Part shown: one piece after another, positions 53,748-62,293 of the stretch
Layout: each line of letters opens with the position of its first letter
How positions within the stretch are numbered: position 1 is the first letter of the stretch
Assembly: GCA_963788115.1 (NCBI GenBank)
Contig: CAWBFD010000002.1
Location: 963,110-1,027,109 of the forward strand
Direction of reading: 5' to 3'
Source of the DNA: CAWBFD01 sp963788115
Lineage (GTDB): Bacteria; Actinomycetota; Thermoleophilia; Solirubrobacterales; 70-9
DNA length: 64,000 nucleotides
The notes under the pieces: generated by a model
The model's input: only the letters and a program-made list of their open reading frames with translations
What the model was told of the DNA's origin: nothing
Database searches by the model: none
Program-made: the position numbers and the translations under genes

Positions 53748-55829
53748 CTAGCGGGTCCGCGCGACCTCGGCCGCGAACCAGACCGAGAGCCCGCCGGCGA
53801 CGCTGCGCAGTGCCCGCGAGAGCCGGGGGTCGATCCGGTCGGATGCGCTTGCCTGCGTCGCGGCAACCCAGGTCAGACCCGCGCCCAGCCCGAGCGCCAC
53901 CGCGCGTCCTGCGCGCACGACTTTCTGCTCGAGCCGGGCCGAGGTGAACTTGACCTCGAGCTGCCGCCCCGGCCGGCCGCCGACGACGGTCGCCAGGCCG
54001 TCGGAGACCTGGCTTGCCCGGTAGCGCAGCCGCTCCACCTCGTAGATGATCTGCTGTGGATCCAGGCGCCCGGCCAGCCGCCGGGAGATGCTGCGCAGGA
54101 AGAAACGCCGCGCCTCCTCGATCGGGTCGAGCTCCGGGGCGAGCTCGGAAACCGCGCCGTCGACCTGGGCCAGCGCCTTGCCGACCATGACGAAAGCGGG
54201 CGGCAAGGGCACTCCGTGGCGAACCGAGATCGCCGTGAGCTGGTTGAGCAGCTCGACCAGGTTGAGATCTTGGAGTGGGCGACCACGGATCTCGGCGACC
54301 ACGGCCGCGATGTCGTTGCGATAGTCCTCGACATCGACGTCGGTGGCGTCCGCCACAGCACCCAGATCGAGCGAGACATCGGCGAGCAGATCGACGTCGC
54401 CCTGTGCGAAGGCGAGCAAAACGAGGAACAGCTGGCGGCGCGTCTGGCCCTCCAGGCGGCCGACCATGCCCAGGTCGAGCAGCCAGATCCTGTTGTCGGC
54501 CCAGAGCATGTTGCCCGGGTGGGGGTCGGCATGGAAGAAGCCGTCCTCGAGGACCTGCTTGTAGTAGGCCTGGATCAGCTGACGCGCCGCCTCGGTGCGT
54601 TCCGGGCCCTCCGGGGCATCGAGCAGCGGAACCGCGTCGACGATCTCATCCATGACCAACAGGCGCGCGGTCGAGAGCTCCCGGTGACAGCGCGGGACGC
54701 CGATGCGGTCATAGCCGGCGACGATCTCGCCCATGCGGACCATGTTGCGCGCCTCCTCGCCGAAGTCGAGCTCGTCGCGAAGCGCGCTCGAAACCTGCTG
54801 GGCGAGCGACGGGATGTCGATGATCCGGTTTAACCGCTGCGAGCGCGACGCAGGCCTGATGATCATCTCGAGCAGCGCGAGGTCGTTCTCGACCACCTCC
54901 TCGGCCTCGGGGCGCTGGACTTTGACCACCACGCGGTGGCCGTCGGCCATTCGCGCCCGATGCACCTGGGCGATCGTCCCTGCGGCGAGCGGCTCGGGAT
55001 CGAGCGAGGAGAAGACGTCCTCCCAGGGAACGGCGAGCTCGCGCTCCATCATCGACACGACCTCCGCCTCGGACATCGGCGGAACGTCCGACTGCAGGGC
55101 GGCGAGCTCGGCGACGTACTCCTCGGAGATCAGGTCGGGACGCGTCGAGAGGACCTGGCCGAGCTTGCCGAAGGTCGGTCCCAGACTCTCGAACGCCTCC
55201 CGCAGCCGCCGCGGCCCGTCCGGGTCACCCTCGAGGCGGAGCAGCCGCCCGGAGAGCTGGCGGATCCCGACCGGACCGAGGACGCGGCTGATCTCGCGCG
55301 CCCGGGCGTGCAGCCGACCCGAGTCGAGGGTTCCCTCGGACGCCGGCTCGCCGGTGGTCGTGTTGACGACCACCACCGTGCAGTCGGCGAGATGGGTGAC
55401 GCGATTGGCGATGTTGCCGAGCAGGAACTGCTTGCGACCGCGCATACCCGAGCTGCCGACGACGACGACGTCGGCGTCGGCCTCTCGGGCGGCGGCGAGG
55501 ATCACCGTTGCCACGTCCTCGCCCGACTCGACCACGGCGCGGGCGCGGATCCCGTCGGTGGGCAGGGAGCGCTCGAGCGCCGCGCGCAGCCGCGCATGCG
55601 CGGCCTCGTCCGGGGCCGGTGCGGCCGGCTCCGACCCGGCCTCTGGTACGCCGTTCTCGGCGGCGGCATCCATCGCAACCGATTCGGGCTTCGAGGCGGG
55701 CTTGACCACCTGGATCGCGAGCAGCTCCGCGCCCGTCGACCTGGCAAAGCTCGCCGCCCATTCGACCGCGAGCGCGGCTCCGGCGCTGCCGTCGGTAGCT
55801 ACCGCGACCAGGCTCGTTTCTGCACCCAT
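53748..55829 (-). CDS. universal-stress-protein domain fused to ABC1/UbiB atypical kinase
   Basis: About 693 aa from the ATG at 55829 (55841 also possible). Residues 1-155: USP domain (LVAVATDGSAGAALAVEWAA, ADVVVVGSSGMRGRKQFLLG, the G-x2-G-x9-G(S) ATP-binding pattern). Residues 180-600: ABC1 kinase with LGPTFGKLGQVLSTRPDLIS, AAGTIAQVHRARM, VVVKVQRPEAEEVVENDLAL (Lys), FFHADPHPGNMLWADN and LLDLGMVGRLEGQTR. The C-terminus has a hydrophobic pair (AVALGLGAGLTWVAATQAS, SVAGGLSVWFAAEVAR) like UbiB. UbiB-family ATPases support quinone or lipid metabolism; the USP fusion adds a possible stress- or nucleotide-sensing input. Confidence 0.88.
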   Translation of the reverse strand: MGAETSLVAVATDGSAGAALAVEWAASFARSTGAELLAIQVVKPASKPESVAMDAAAENGVPEAGSEPAAPAPDEAAHARLRAALERSLPTDGIRARAVVESGEDVATVILAAAREADADVVVVGSSGMRGRKQFLLGNIANRVTHLADCTVVVVNTTTGEPASEGTLDSGRLHARAREISRVLGPVGIRQLSGRLLRLEGDPDGPRRLREAFESLGPTFGKLGQVLSTRPDLISEEYVAELAALQSDVPPMSEAEVVSMMERELAVPWEDVFSSLDPEPLAAGTIAQVHRARMADGHRVVVKVQRPEAEEVVENDLALLEMIIRPASRSQRLNRIIDIPSLAQQVSSALRDELDFGEEARNMVRMGEIVAGYDRIGVPRCHRELSTARLLVMDEIVDAVPLLDAPEGPERTEAARQLIQAYYKQVLEDGFFHADPHPGNMLWADNRIWLLDLGMVGRLEGQTRRQLFLVLLAFAQGDVDLLADVSLDLGAVADATDVDVEDYRNDIAAVVAEIRGRPLQDLNLVELLNQLTAISVRHGVPLPPAFVMVGKALAQVDGAVSELAPELDPIEEARRFFLRSISRRLAGRLDPQQIIYEVERLRYRASQVSDGLATVVGGRPGRQLEVKFTSARLEQKVVRAGRAVALGLGAGLTWVAATQASASDRIDPRLSRALRSVAGGLSVWFAAEVARTR

Positions 55830-56004
55830 CGAAGCGAGCATAGGTCGGCTGCGGGGCGGGCGCAATAACGGGCGGTCCGTGGGCGCGGCTGGTTCCGAAG
55901 CAACGACCTCTCGCGTGTGACTCGTCCGCGGAGGCAGCGAGACGTGATTACTGAGGATCGGGCGTTCTTGGTCGGCCAGGAGTCGATGAGCGGCCGCCGC
56001 AAGC

Positions 56005-56547
56005 CTACGGCCGGAAGACCGCCTGCGCCGAGCCGTCAGGGAACCCACTCGGGAGGCGCCGGAAGGCGGCGAGCAGCCGCCCCGCGATCGCGACCGCGAA
56101 CCCGAATACCGCGGCGAGCACCACGGCCTCCGCCGGCCCGTCGCTGCGGATCAGCGCCAGCCCCGCGATCGCGGCCGCGAGCACGATGAGCACGACGCAG
56201 ACGCCGCGGTGGAATCGCCCCGCTTCGGAGTGCGGCCACGGATCGAGCGCGCGTGTGATCTGGCGCCCGCGCTCGGAGTCCGTGCACTCGGGCTTCGCGG
56301 GGCAGGCGTTGCAGACGGCCGGGCGGGCGCGATAATGGGCGAGGCGCCGGCTGTGATCGGTGTCGATCCGGTGCAGCTCCTGGCCCTCCGGGCATTCCCA
56401 GAGGTCGAGGTCGGGCCGGAAGGTGAACCCCGCGGTGCGGTAGCGAGCGCTGCGGCGGTGCGAATGGCGCGCGAGTAGGTCGAGCCCGGTCGCGGCGAGC
56501 ATCAGGAACACCGCGTAGCCGGTGGCGAGGATGGCCTCGGCGCTCAT
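56005..56547 (-). CDS. membrane protein with transposase-like Cys cluster, coupled to nitric-oxide reductase
   Basis: 180 aa. One N-terminal helix (AILATGYAVFLMLAATGLDL), a cytosolic-type middle, and two C-terminal helices (VCVVLIVLAAAIAGLALI, VVLAAVFGFAVAIAGRLLAA). The middle reads DLWECPEGQELHRI, YRARPAVCNACPAKPECTDSE then RGRQITR, which strongly resembles the Cys-x2-Cys-x5-Cys cluster in the C-terminal part of IS1182-type DDE transposases, here without any DDE domain. It overlaps the NorZ stop by 4 nt (ATGA), so it is co-translated with it. A metal-binding accessory for NO reduction or electron transfer is a guess. Confidence 0.7.
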   Translation of the reverse strand: MSAEAILATGYAVFLMLAATGLDLLARHSHRRSARYRTAGFTFRPDLDLWECPEGQELHRIDTDHSRRLAHYRARPAVCNACPAKPECTDSERGRQITRALDPWPHSEAGRFHRGVCVVLIVLAAAIAGLALIRSDGPAEAVVLAAVFGFAVAIAGRLLAAFRRLPSGFPDGSAQAVFRP

Positions 56548-58880
56548 CGCGGGGGTTCTGAGGCTCGCATCTGGGTGACGGCCGCCGCGGTCTCGGGGGC
56601 CGGTGCGGTGATCTCGGTGAACAGGACCTCGGCGTCCTCGGGAGTGGTGCGCTTGACGCGGTGGCGGACGCCGAGGTAGCAGATGTAGAGCAGCGGCAAG
56701 ACGCCGCCGGCGATGAAGAGAATGTCACCGGGCAGGCGGATCCATTCGATCAGCGAGTTCGTGTCGTTGGTGAGGAACTCGAGCGAGCGGGCCTGGTAGT
56801 AGCCGGCGTCGACCGACTCATAGAGCTGGATCAACCCGAGCGGGAGGAGGGTCGCGAACGTCATCCAAGCCAGCCCGATGTTGAGCGACCAGAAACTGAT
56901 CTTGGCGAGCCGATCCGGCCATCGGTCATCGGGGATCAGGTATCGCAGGCAGAACAGCGCCAGGCCGACGGCGAGCATTCCGTAGACGCCCATCATCGCC
57001 GCGTGGCCGTGGTTGGCCGTCAGCGCGGTCCCGATCTCGTAGTAGGAGACGATCGGCAGGTTGATCAGGAAGCCGAAGATCCCGGCGCCGAGGAAGTTCC
57101 AAAACCCCACCGCGACCAAGAACATCACGGCCCAGCGGTGCGGGAAGGGAGTCGCCGAGCGGCCCTCCTGACGCGCGCCGAGCTGGAGGAAGCTCCACGC
57201 CTCGACGGTCAGGAAGGTGAGCGGGATCACCTCGGCGGCCGAGAACACGGCCCCCAGGGCCATGTGCTCGGCGGGCTCACCGGAGAAGTAGAGGTGGTGC
57301 ATCGTCCCGATCACCCCGCCCACCGAGTACAGGAGGATGTCGAGGAAGACGACGGTCAGGGCGACCCGCTCGCGCACCACGCCGAGCAGGACGAACACGT
57401 ACGCGACCATCACCGTGGTGAACAGCTCGAGGAAGTCCTCGACCCACAGGTGCACCACCCAGAAGCGCCAGAAGTCGGTGACCGTGAAGCTGTCACCCTG
57501 GCGGGCGATCAGCCCGACCGCGTAGAACGCGGGGATCGCGAGCGCCGCGAAGAAGAACAGCCACGGCAGGTTGCCCCGGCTCTCGCGCGCGAGCCGCCCA
57601 CGCAGCGCCCGGAAGATGATCGCCGCCCAGAAGAACAGCCCGATCACGAGCAGGACCTGCCAGAAGCGCCCGAGGTCGAGGTACTCGAAGCCCTGGAGGC
57701 CGAAGATGGAGCCCTCGTCCCCGAACCAGCCGTGCACGCCGCCGAACTCACCGATCAGGCTGCCGAAGACGACGATCGCCAGCGCTGCGAGAAGCCCGTA
57801 GGCGAGCCAGTGCTGTCGCCGCGGCTCGCGCCCCGTGATCATCGGCGCGAGGAAGATCCCGGCCGCGAGGAACGACGTCGAGACGAAGAAGATCGCGAGC
57901 TGGACGTGGAAGGTGCGAGCGAGGTTGAAGGGGAGGACCTGGGCCAGGTCGATCCCGAAGAAGTCGCCGAGTTCGGCCCGGTAGTGCTGTGAGGCGGCGC
58001 CGACCATCGTCTGGATCAGGAACAGCGCCGCCATCACGAGGAAGAACCAAGCGCAGGCCTTCTGCGCGGGGGTCAGCGCAACCTCCCCGGGTCGGCGGAA
58101 GGTGAGCGTGGCCTGCTCGCGCCCGTGCCAGCCGAGGACGTTCCAGCGCCCGAAGGCTGCGAACAGCAGGCCGATGCCGCCGAGCAGCGCGATCAGCGAG
58201 ACGACGCTCCAGAGCACGACGTTCGCCGTCGGGCCGTTGTCGACCAGCTCCTCGGGCGGCCAGTTGTTCGTATACGAGTAGTTGTGGCCCGGCCGGCGTG
58301 CCGCCGCTGCCCACGCCGACCATGAGAAGAAGGCGGTCAGCTCGTGCGCTTGCTCCGGATTGTCGATCGCGTCGGGCCGCAGCCCCTGGTCGGTCGTCGG
58401 GTTCGAGAAGTAGTCCGCGTAGTGGCGCTCGAGCTCCGCGAACGCTTCGGCCTGCGGTCCGGTATAGGTGAGGGTGTCGGTCTGCTCGTCGTAGCGATTC
58501 GCCTGGAACTCGGCGATCGTCTGCTCGCGGGCCCGGTCGGACCCGCCCTCGCGGTATTGGCGCTCGACCGATTCCGCGGCGCGATGGAGGTAGTCGGCCG
58601 TGTAGTCGGGCCCGAGGTAGGCGCCGTGGCCGAAGATCGAGCCGTACTCCATCAGCCCGTTGTTCAGGAAGACCTTCTGGCCGCGGCTGACGTCCTCGCC
58701 GGTGAAGAGGGTCTGGCCCTCGGGGTCGACCACGCGCTCGGGGATCGGGGGGTCGGCGCTGTAGGTCCTGTAAGCGAGGAGGCCGAGGACGAAGAAGCCG
58801 AGGAGGAAGACGACGATCGAAGCCTGGACCCAGGTCTTCGAGACCAGGAGCTCCCGCCGTCGCGGGCTCTCGTCCGCCAT
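56544..58880 (-). CDS. norZ: quinol-dependent nitric-oxide reductase (qNOR)
   Basis: 778 aa. An N-terminal helix and a periplasmic cytochrome-c-like domain without heme Cys (SRGQKVFLNNGLMEYGSIFG, HGAYLGPDYTADYLHR) fused to a roughly 12-helix NorB core, the quinol-fed single-subunit form. Heme and FeB ligands: VHLWVEDFLELFTTVMVAY, tandem His in IGTMHHLYFSGEP, Glu region SAAEVIPLTFL, and TANHGHAAMMGVYGM. It reduces 2 NO to N2O at the membrane, for detoxification or partial denitrification. The gene is followed by the Cys-cluster protein and preceded by a hemerythrin gene 35 nt upstream. Confidence 0.93.
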   Translation of the reverse strand: MADESPRRRELLVSKTWVQASIVVFLLGFFVLGLLAYRTYSADPPIPERVVDPEGQTLFTGEDVSRGQKVFLNNGLMEYGSIFGHGAYLGPDYTADYLHRAAESVERQYREGGSDRAREQTIAEFQANRYDEQTDTLTYTGPQAEAFAELERHYADYFSNPTTDQGLRPDAIDNPEQAHELTAFFSWSAWAAAARRPGHNYSYTNNWPPEELVDNGPTANVVLWSVVSLIALLGGIGLLFAAFGRWNVLGWHGREQATLTFRRPGEVALTPAQKACAWFFLVMAALFLIQTMVGAASQHYRAELGDFFGIDLAQVLPFNLARTFHVQLAIFFVSTSFLAAGIFLAPMITGREPRRQHWLAYGLLAALAIVVFGSLIGEFGGVHGWFGDEGSIFGLQGFEYLDLGRFWQVLLVIGLFFWAAIIFRALRGRLARESRGNLPWLFFFAALAIPAFYAVGLIARQGDSFTVTDFWRFWVVHLWVEDFLELFTTVMVAYVFVLLGVVRERVALTVVFLDILLYSVGGVIGTMHHLYFSGEPAEHMALGAVFSAAEVIPLTFLTVEAWSFLQLGARQEGRSATPFPHRWAVMFLVAVGFWNFLGAGIFGFLINLPIVSYYEIGTALTANHGHAAMMGVYGMLAVGLALFCLRYLIPDDRWPDRLAKISFWSLNIGLAWMTFATLLPLGLIQLYESVDAGYYQARSLEFLTNDTNSLIEWIRLPGDILFIAGGVLPLLYICYLGVRHRVKRTTPEDAEVLFTEITAPAPETAAAVTQMRASEPPR

Positions 58881-58915
58881 TGCGGCCGCGATGTATCACA
58901 AAGGGTCGACTCGGG

Positions 58916-59350
58916 TCAGGCGGCCTCGGCCGCCGAGAGCCGGCGGCCGAGCGAGGCGAGCGCGTCCGGCTCGAGGGTGCGCTCGATGAGCGGGAAGAGC
59001 ACGCGCTCCTCGTGGCGGACGTGCGCGGCGAGCCGCTTCCCGAGCTCGTGCAGGCCGGCCAGATTCAGCTCGCCCGCGGCCAGGCGGGCCATCCGCTCGC
59101 GGATCCAGACGTGATCGGTGAGCACGGTCACGACGGCATCGTCGGTCGGGTCGCCGACGGCGGCGAACGCGGGCAGCAGTACCTCCTCCTCGATCCGGAA
59201 GTGCTTGGCGCCGTGCTCATCCCAGAACATGAGGACGCCGTCTCGCACCTCGGCGAGGTCGTCGGCGCTCGCCCGCTGCATCAGCATCGCGCGGTAGAGG
59301 GCTTGATGGTGGTCGTGCGAGAGCTCTACCAGCGCTTGGTCCCGCTTCAT
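58916..59350 (-). CDS. hemerythrin-like di-iron protein
   Basis: 144 aa from the ATG at 59350. A four-helix HHE domain with ELSHDHHQALYRAMLMQRA (His, His), DEHGAKHFRIEEEVLLPAFA (His, Glu), VLTDHVWIRERMARLA and AAHVRHEERVLFPLIERTLE (His, Glu). Such domains bind O2 or NO at a di-iron site and, beside qNOR, probably sense or buffer NO (YtfE/DnrN-like logic). It starts in an ATGA overlap with the upstream small gene. Confidence 0.88.
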   Translation of the reverse strand: MKRDQALVELSHDHHQALYRAMLMQRASADDLAEVRDGVLMFWDEHGAKHFRIEEEVLLPAFAAVGDPTDDAVVTVLTDHVWIRERMARLAAGELNLAGLHELGKRLAAHVRHEERVLFPLIERTLEPDALASLGRRLSAAEAA

Positions 59351-59626
59351 CCGCCCAACCGTAGATTGTTGGTCATCCCTCCGGCGGGCGACCACAAGCC
59401 CAGCGCGCCAGCCCAATGCGCGTCCCCCCGCAGGGGCGGGAGCGACTCGGCGTCGATGCCGCTGCGCGCGATCACCCACGAGATCACCGAGTGTCCACAC
59501 CTCGCCGGTGCGAGTTCGTCCCGACCCCCAAACGGGAGTCGGGACCTCGGGGACGAGATCGAGCACGCGCCGCGCGAGGCGTTCGTCGGCCGTCAGCCGC
59601 CGGGGCTGTCGACGGGCCCGCAGCAA
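59347..59626 (-). CDS. small hypothetical protein split by a frameshift
   Basis: The upstream part reads RRLTADERLARRVLDLVPEV then PVWGSGRTRTGEVWT; after this Thr the next frame continues as SVISWVIARSGIDAESLPPL then RGDAHWAGALGLWSPAGG and stops in the ATGA of the hemerythrin gene. The break at about 59491 needs one base removed or two added. The two halves join into a coherent roughly 93-residue product, whereas either frame alone degenerates into Arg/Ala repeats. The start is uncertain (TTG near 59626). I do not know its function; it is coupled to the hemerythrin gene. Confidence 0.45.
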
Positions 59627-59711
59627 TTTCCCGTAGCACGCCGGCCTAGTCCAGACGGGAGCCGAGGCGGGTCTTGCGAAGGCGCGGCCATCGCCTTGCC
59701 ATGATCGGCCA

Positions 59712-60359
59712 ATGGCGAACGACGAATCGGGCCCGGGCGCCCGTGAGCGGCTGCTGGGACGGGCGATCAACGACGTCGTCACCCACGCTCCATGGCTGTG
59801 GCCGCTGCTCCGCGCGCCCGTGCGCCGCGCCTTCGCCGCCAGGGCGCGCGGGTGGGATGAGAGACCGAGGGCGCGGGCCCCTGACTATCTGACCCCGCTG
59901 GCAACGGCCGTCCTTCACGTCAGCCCCCAGCCGGAGCGGGCGCTCGAGGTCGGCTGTGGCACCGGCGTCGGCGCCCTGTTCCTGGCCCGGGAGTTCCCCC
60001 AGGCGCGGGTGCGCGGCGTCGACCTCTCCGAGGAGATGATCGCGGAGGCGCGGGCGAAGACCGGCCTCGATCCCGAGGGGCGGATCGCATTCAGGGTCGC
60101 CGATGCGGCGGCACTTCCATACGAGGATGAGTCGTTCGACCTCGTTGCGCACCTGAACATGCCGCCGTTCTTCGCCGAGGTCGCTCGGGTGCTGCGACCG
60201 GGCGGCCACGCGATCGTCGCCGCGAGCTTCGGCGCCGGGACCCCGTTCTATACGCCGGCGAGCGTACTGGAGCGCGGATTTGAGAGGGCGGGCCTGGCCA
60301 CGGTCGAGGCGGGCGAGGCGGGCGCGGGGACGTACTACGTCGCTCAGCTGCCCGCCTGA
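59712..60359 (+). CDS. class I SAM-dependent methyltransferase
   Basis: 215 aa. SAM-binding motif I ALEVGCGTGVGALFL, motif II VRGVDLSEEMIAEARA, then FRVADAAALPYEDESFDLVA (motif III/IV) and VLRPGGHAIVAASFGAG. A 60-residue N-terminal helical extension precedes it. The methyl acceptor is not predictable; the UbiE/Ubi-type small-molecule methylases are closest in layout. It is divergent from the small gene/hemerythrin/norZ group and upstream of an AraC gene. Confidence 0.88.
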   Translation: MANDESGPGARERLLGRAINDVVTHAPWLWPLLRAPVRRAFAARARGWDERPRARAPDYLTPLATAVLHVSPQPERALEVGCGTGVGALFLAREFPQARVRGVDLSEEMIAEARAKTGLDPEGRIAFRVADAAALPYEDESFDLVAHLNMPPFFAEVARVLRPGGHAIVAASFGAGTPFYTPASVLERGFERAGLATVEAGEAGAGTYYVAQLPA

Positions 60360-60399
60360 GAGCGGGCGCCGGTCGCGCCGGCCCGCCACACTGAGGGGA

Positions 60400-60825
60400 A
60401 TGAGCCGAGCGGTCGAGGAGTCCAACCGCCACATGCTTCGCGCCCGCGACGCGATGGACCGAGACTACGCCAAGCCCCTCGACATCCCGACGCTCGCGCG
60501 GATCGCGTACGTCTCCGAGGCGCACTTCATCCGCGTCTTTCGTGCCACCTTCGGCGAGACGCCGCACCGCTACCTCCAGCGCCGCCGGGTGGAGCGGGCG
60601 ATGTTCCTCCTCAGGGAGACCGACCGCAGCGTGACCGAGATCTGCTTCGACGTCGGGTTCTCCAGCCTCGGCACCTTCAGCCGCACGTTCACCGAGATCG
60701 TCGGCGAGCCGCCGACCACCTACCGGTGGCGGGCGGCGGACCTCAGGGCGGTTCCGGCCTGCTTCGCCAAGGCGTGGACCAGACCGAGCAGTTTTGGAGA
60801 AGCGAGAGCGCGCCGCGGGGGTTAG
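60400..60825 (+). CDS. AraC family DNA-binding protein (DNA-binding domain only)
   Basis: 141 aa from the ATG at 60400, preceded by GAGGGGA. It consists of the two AraC helix-turn-helix units only: PLDIPTLARIAYVSEAHFIR and ETPHRYLQRRRVERAMFLLR, then SVTEICFDVGFSSLGTFSRT. No N-terminal sensor domain is present. It is immediately followed by a VOC-family gene (10 nt gap), a frequent pairing in which the VOC partner may bind the ligand. Confidence 0.88.
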   Translation: MSRAVEESNRHMLRARDAMDRDYAKPLDIPTLARIAYVSEAHFIRVFRATFGETPHRYLQRRRVERAMFLLRETDRSVTEICFDVGFSSLGTFSRTFTEIVGEPPTTYRWRAADLRAVPACFAKAWTRPSSFGEARARRGG

Positions 60826-60835
60826 CCTCGGCGAC

Positions 60836-61294
60836 ATGCCAAACAAAATCACTCATACACAGGTCTATGTACTCGATCAGGACGAGGCGCTCGACTTCTA
60901 CGTCGGCAAGCTCGGCTTCGAGGTCAACACCGATGCCGATCTCGGCTTCATGCGCTGGCTCACGGTCAACTTCCCCGGTCAGCCCGACCTCGAGCTGCTG
61001 CTGGAGAGGCCCGGCCCGCCCGCCCACGACGACGCCACCGCGGAGCAGATCCGCGAGCTGGTGACCAAGGGGGCGATGGGCATGGCCGGCATCATTGCCG
61101 TGGACGACATCCACAAGACCTACGAGGAGCTGCGCGCCAAGGGAGTCGAGTTCACCGAGGAGCCCACCGAGCGGTTCTACGGAACCGACTGCGGCCTGCG
61201 CGACCCGTTCGGCAACCCGCTGCGGATCGGCACGCCGAAGGAGGACTACGAGGTCCCCGACCCGGCCGAGGTCGCGGCGGACAACTGGTCCTGA
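60836..61294 (+). CDS. VOC / glyoxalase family protein
   Basis: 152 aa, ATG at 60836. ITHTQVYVLDQDEALDFYVG and KLGFEVNTDADLG make the first module, a hydrophobic middle (QPDLELLLERPGPPAHDDAT), then GIIAVDDIHKTYEELRAKGV and the ending DPFGNPLRIGTP. The family uses a divalent metal or simply binds small molecules. Likely co-transcribed with the preceding AraC-type gene as a regulator-effector pair. Confidence 0.85.
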   Translation: MPNKITHTQVYVLDQDEALDFYVGKLGFEVNTDADLGFMRWLTVNFPGQPDLELLLERPGPPAHDDATAEQIRELVTKGAMGMAGIIAVDDIHKTYEELRAKGVEFTEEPTERFYGTDCGLRDPFGNPLRIGTPKEDYEVPDPAEVAADNWS

Positions 61295-61316
61295 GATAGC
61301 TCCAGATAGCTCACGC

Positions 61317-61335
61317 GCGCCGCTGCTAGCGGCGC
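61317..61335. terminator. GC-rich stem-loop after the VOC gene
   Basis: GCGCCGCT-GCT-AGCGGCGC is a perfect 8-bp stem (9 with the outer C-G at 61316/61336) with a 3-nt loop, 23 nt after the stop. There is no U-run, so its termination activity is uncertain. Confidence 0.4.
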
Positions 61336-61380
61336 GGCCTAAAGCGATCGGATCGCCAGACCGATATCCGTAAGCGACAG

Positions 61381-61403
61381 TCCCAGCCAGCGCTCGGCTG
61401 GGA
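61381..61403. repeat. perfect stem-loop in the leader of the surface-protein gene
   Basis: TCCCAGCC-AGCGCTC-GGCTGGGA forms an 8-bp stem 44 nt before the next start codon. It may be a leader hairpin or operator; a similar AGCGCTCGGC string recurs upstream of the DUF6941 gene near 62252. Confidence 0.4.
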
Positions 61404-61446
61404 GAGGGGACGTGGGCCGGCTGGCCGCTGAGGGGAGGAATCACGG

Positions 61447-62079
61447 ATGTTCGACCGGTTGCGCCACAGGCTCACCTACGCGAACGTCATGTCGACGATC
61501 GCCGTCTTCGGGGTGCTTGCGGGCGGCGGCGCGTACGCGGCCTCGACGATCGGTCCGGAGGACATCAAGACGAACGCGGTGCGCTCGCCGCACATAAAGT
61601 CGGGCGAGGTCAAGACACCGGACCTCGCCAACGGTGCGGTGACGACCGGGAAGCTCGCGCCATCGCTCGATCTCTCCGGACCGGTGACCGAGGTTCTTCC
61701 CTATCCGCTCGTGAACAACAACTGCGGCCTCGGGCGAACCGGCGAGTTCTGCGGTCGCGGCACGAACCCCCAGATCGAAACGATCCGCGCGTGGAGGAAC
61801 CACGAGGACGGCCACGCTCCCGCCGGCTTCTTCAAGGACCGTGCCGGGCTCGTGCACCTGGAGGGAAGCGTCGAGGTGACGGTCCCTCCCGACCCGGCCG
61901 ACTTCACGATCTTCATCCTGCCGCCGGCCTTCCGACCGAGCGCGGCTCACGTATTTCCCGTCTACGACGCGTCGGCGAACGGCCAGTTCGTGACCGTACG
62001 CGCGGATGGTCAAGTCGTGAGCAGCGACCGAGGGACAACCCACCTGTCCCTGGACGGCATCGCGTTCCGTGCCGGATAG
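61447..62079 (+). CDS. exported protein with Thermoleophilia-type N-terminal signature, unknown function
   Basis: 210 aa; ATG at 61447 behind GAGGGGAGGA. The opening (RLTYANVMSTIAVFGVLAGG then GAYAAS) followed by GPEDIKTNAVRSPHIKSGEV is a repeated signature in Solirubrobacterales proteins: a membrane-proximal segment and a short 'ikTnaVrs' repeat-like linker. The rest is a beta-rich domain with Cys (NNNCGLGRTGEFC) and LVHLEGSVEVTVPPDPADF. It is exported or surface attached; function unknown. Confidence 0.75.
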   Translation: MFDRLRHRLTYANVMSTIAVFGVLAGGGAYAASTIGPEDIKTNAVRSPHIKSGEVKTPDLANGAVTTGKLAPSLDLSGPVTEVLPYPLVNNNCGLGRTGEFCGRGTNPQIETIRAWRNHEDGHAPAGFFKDRAGLVHLEGSVEVTVPPDPADFTIFILPPAFRPSAAHVFPVYDASANGQFVTVRADGQVVSSDRGTTHLSLDGIAFRAG

Positions 62080-62083
62080 ACCG

Positions 62084-62191
62084 ATGAGGCAGCGAACGAT
62101 GACCGCGGCCGCGGTGGGCACCGGTCTCGCCATTACCGGGAGCTCCGTGGCGGCCGGGGCGGTCGACACCGTCGGGACCAATAGGCCCTGA
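62084..62191 (+). CDS. possible 35-aa small peptide
   Basis: An ATG 5 nt after the preceding stop opens a short frame with a signal-like hydrophobic core (TAAAVGTGLAITGSSVAAGA) and a TGA at 62189. No ribosome site is evident beyond coupling to the upstream gene, so this is only a candidate. Confidence 0.25.
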   Translation: MRQRTMTAAAVGTGLAITGSSVAAGAVDTVGTNRP

Positions 62192-62293
62192 CCCGCGCGT
62201 GAGACCCGACGTGCTGGCGCGATCGCGCCTGCGATGATCGGCCCCCCCAGCGCTCGGCCGTGAGCGAGTCAAACCGCGAGGAAAGGCGAGTCG

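Noticed and set aside
58860..58915. NsrR/Fnr-like half-site (GATGTATC) upstream of norZ
   Set aside because: Only one imperfect half-site is visible in 35 bp, with no second arm, so it is too weak to annotate as an NO-responsive operator.
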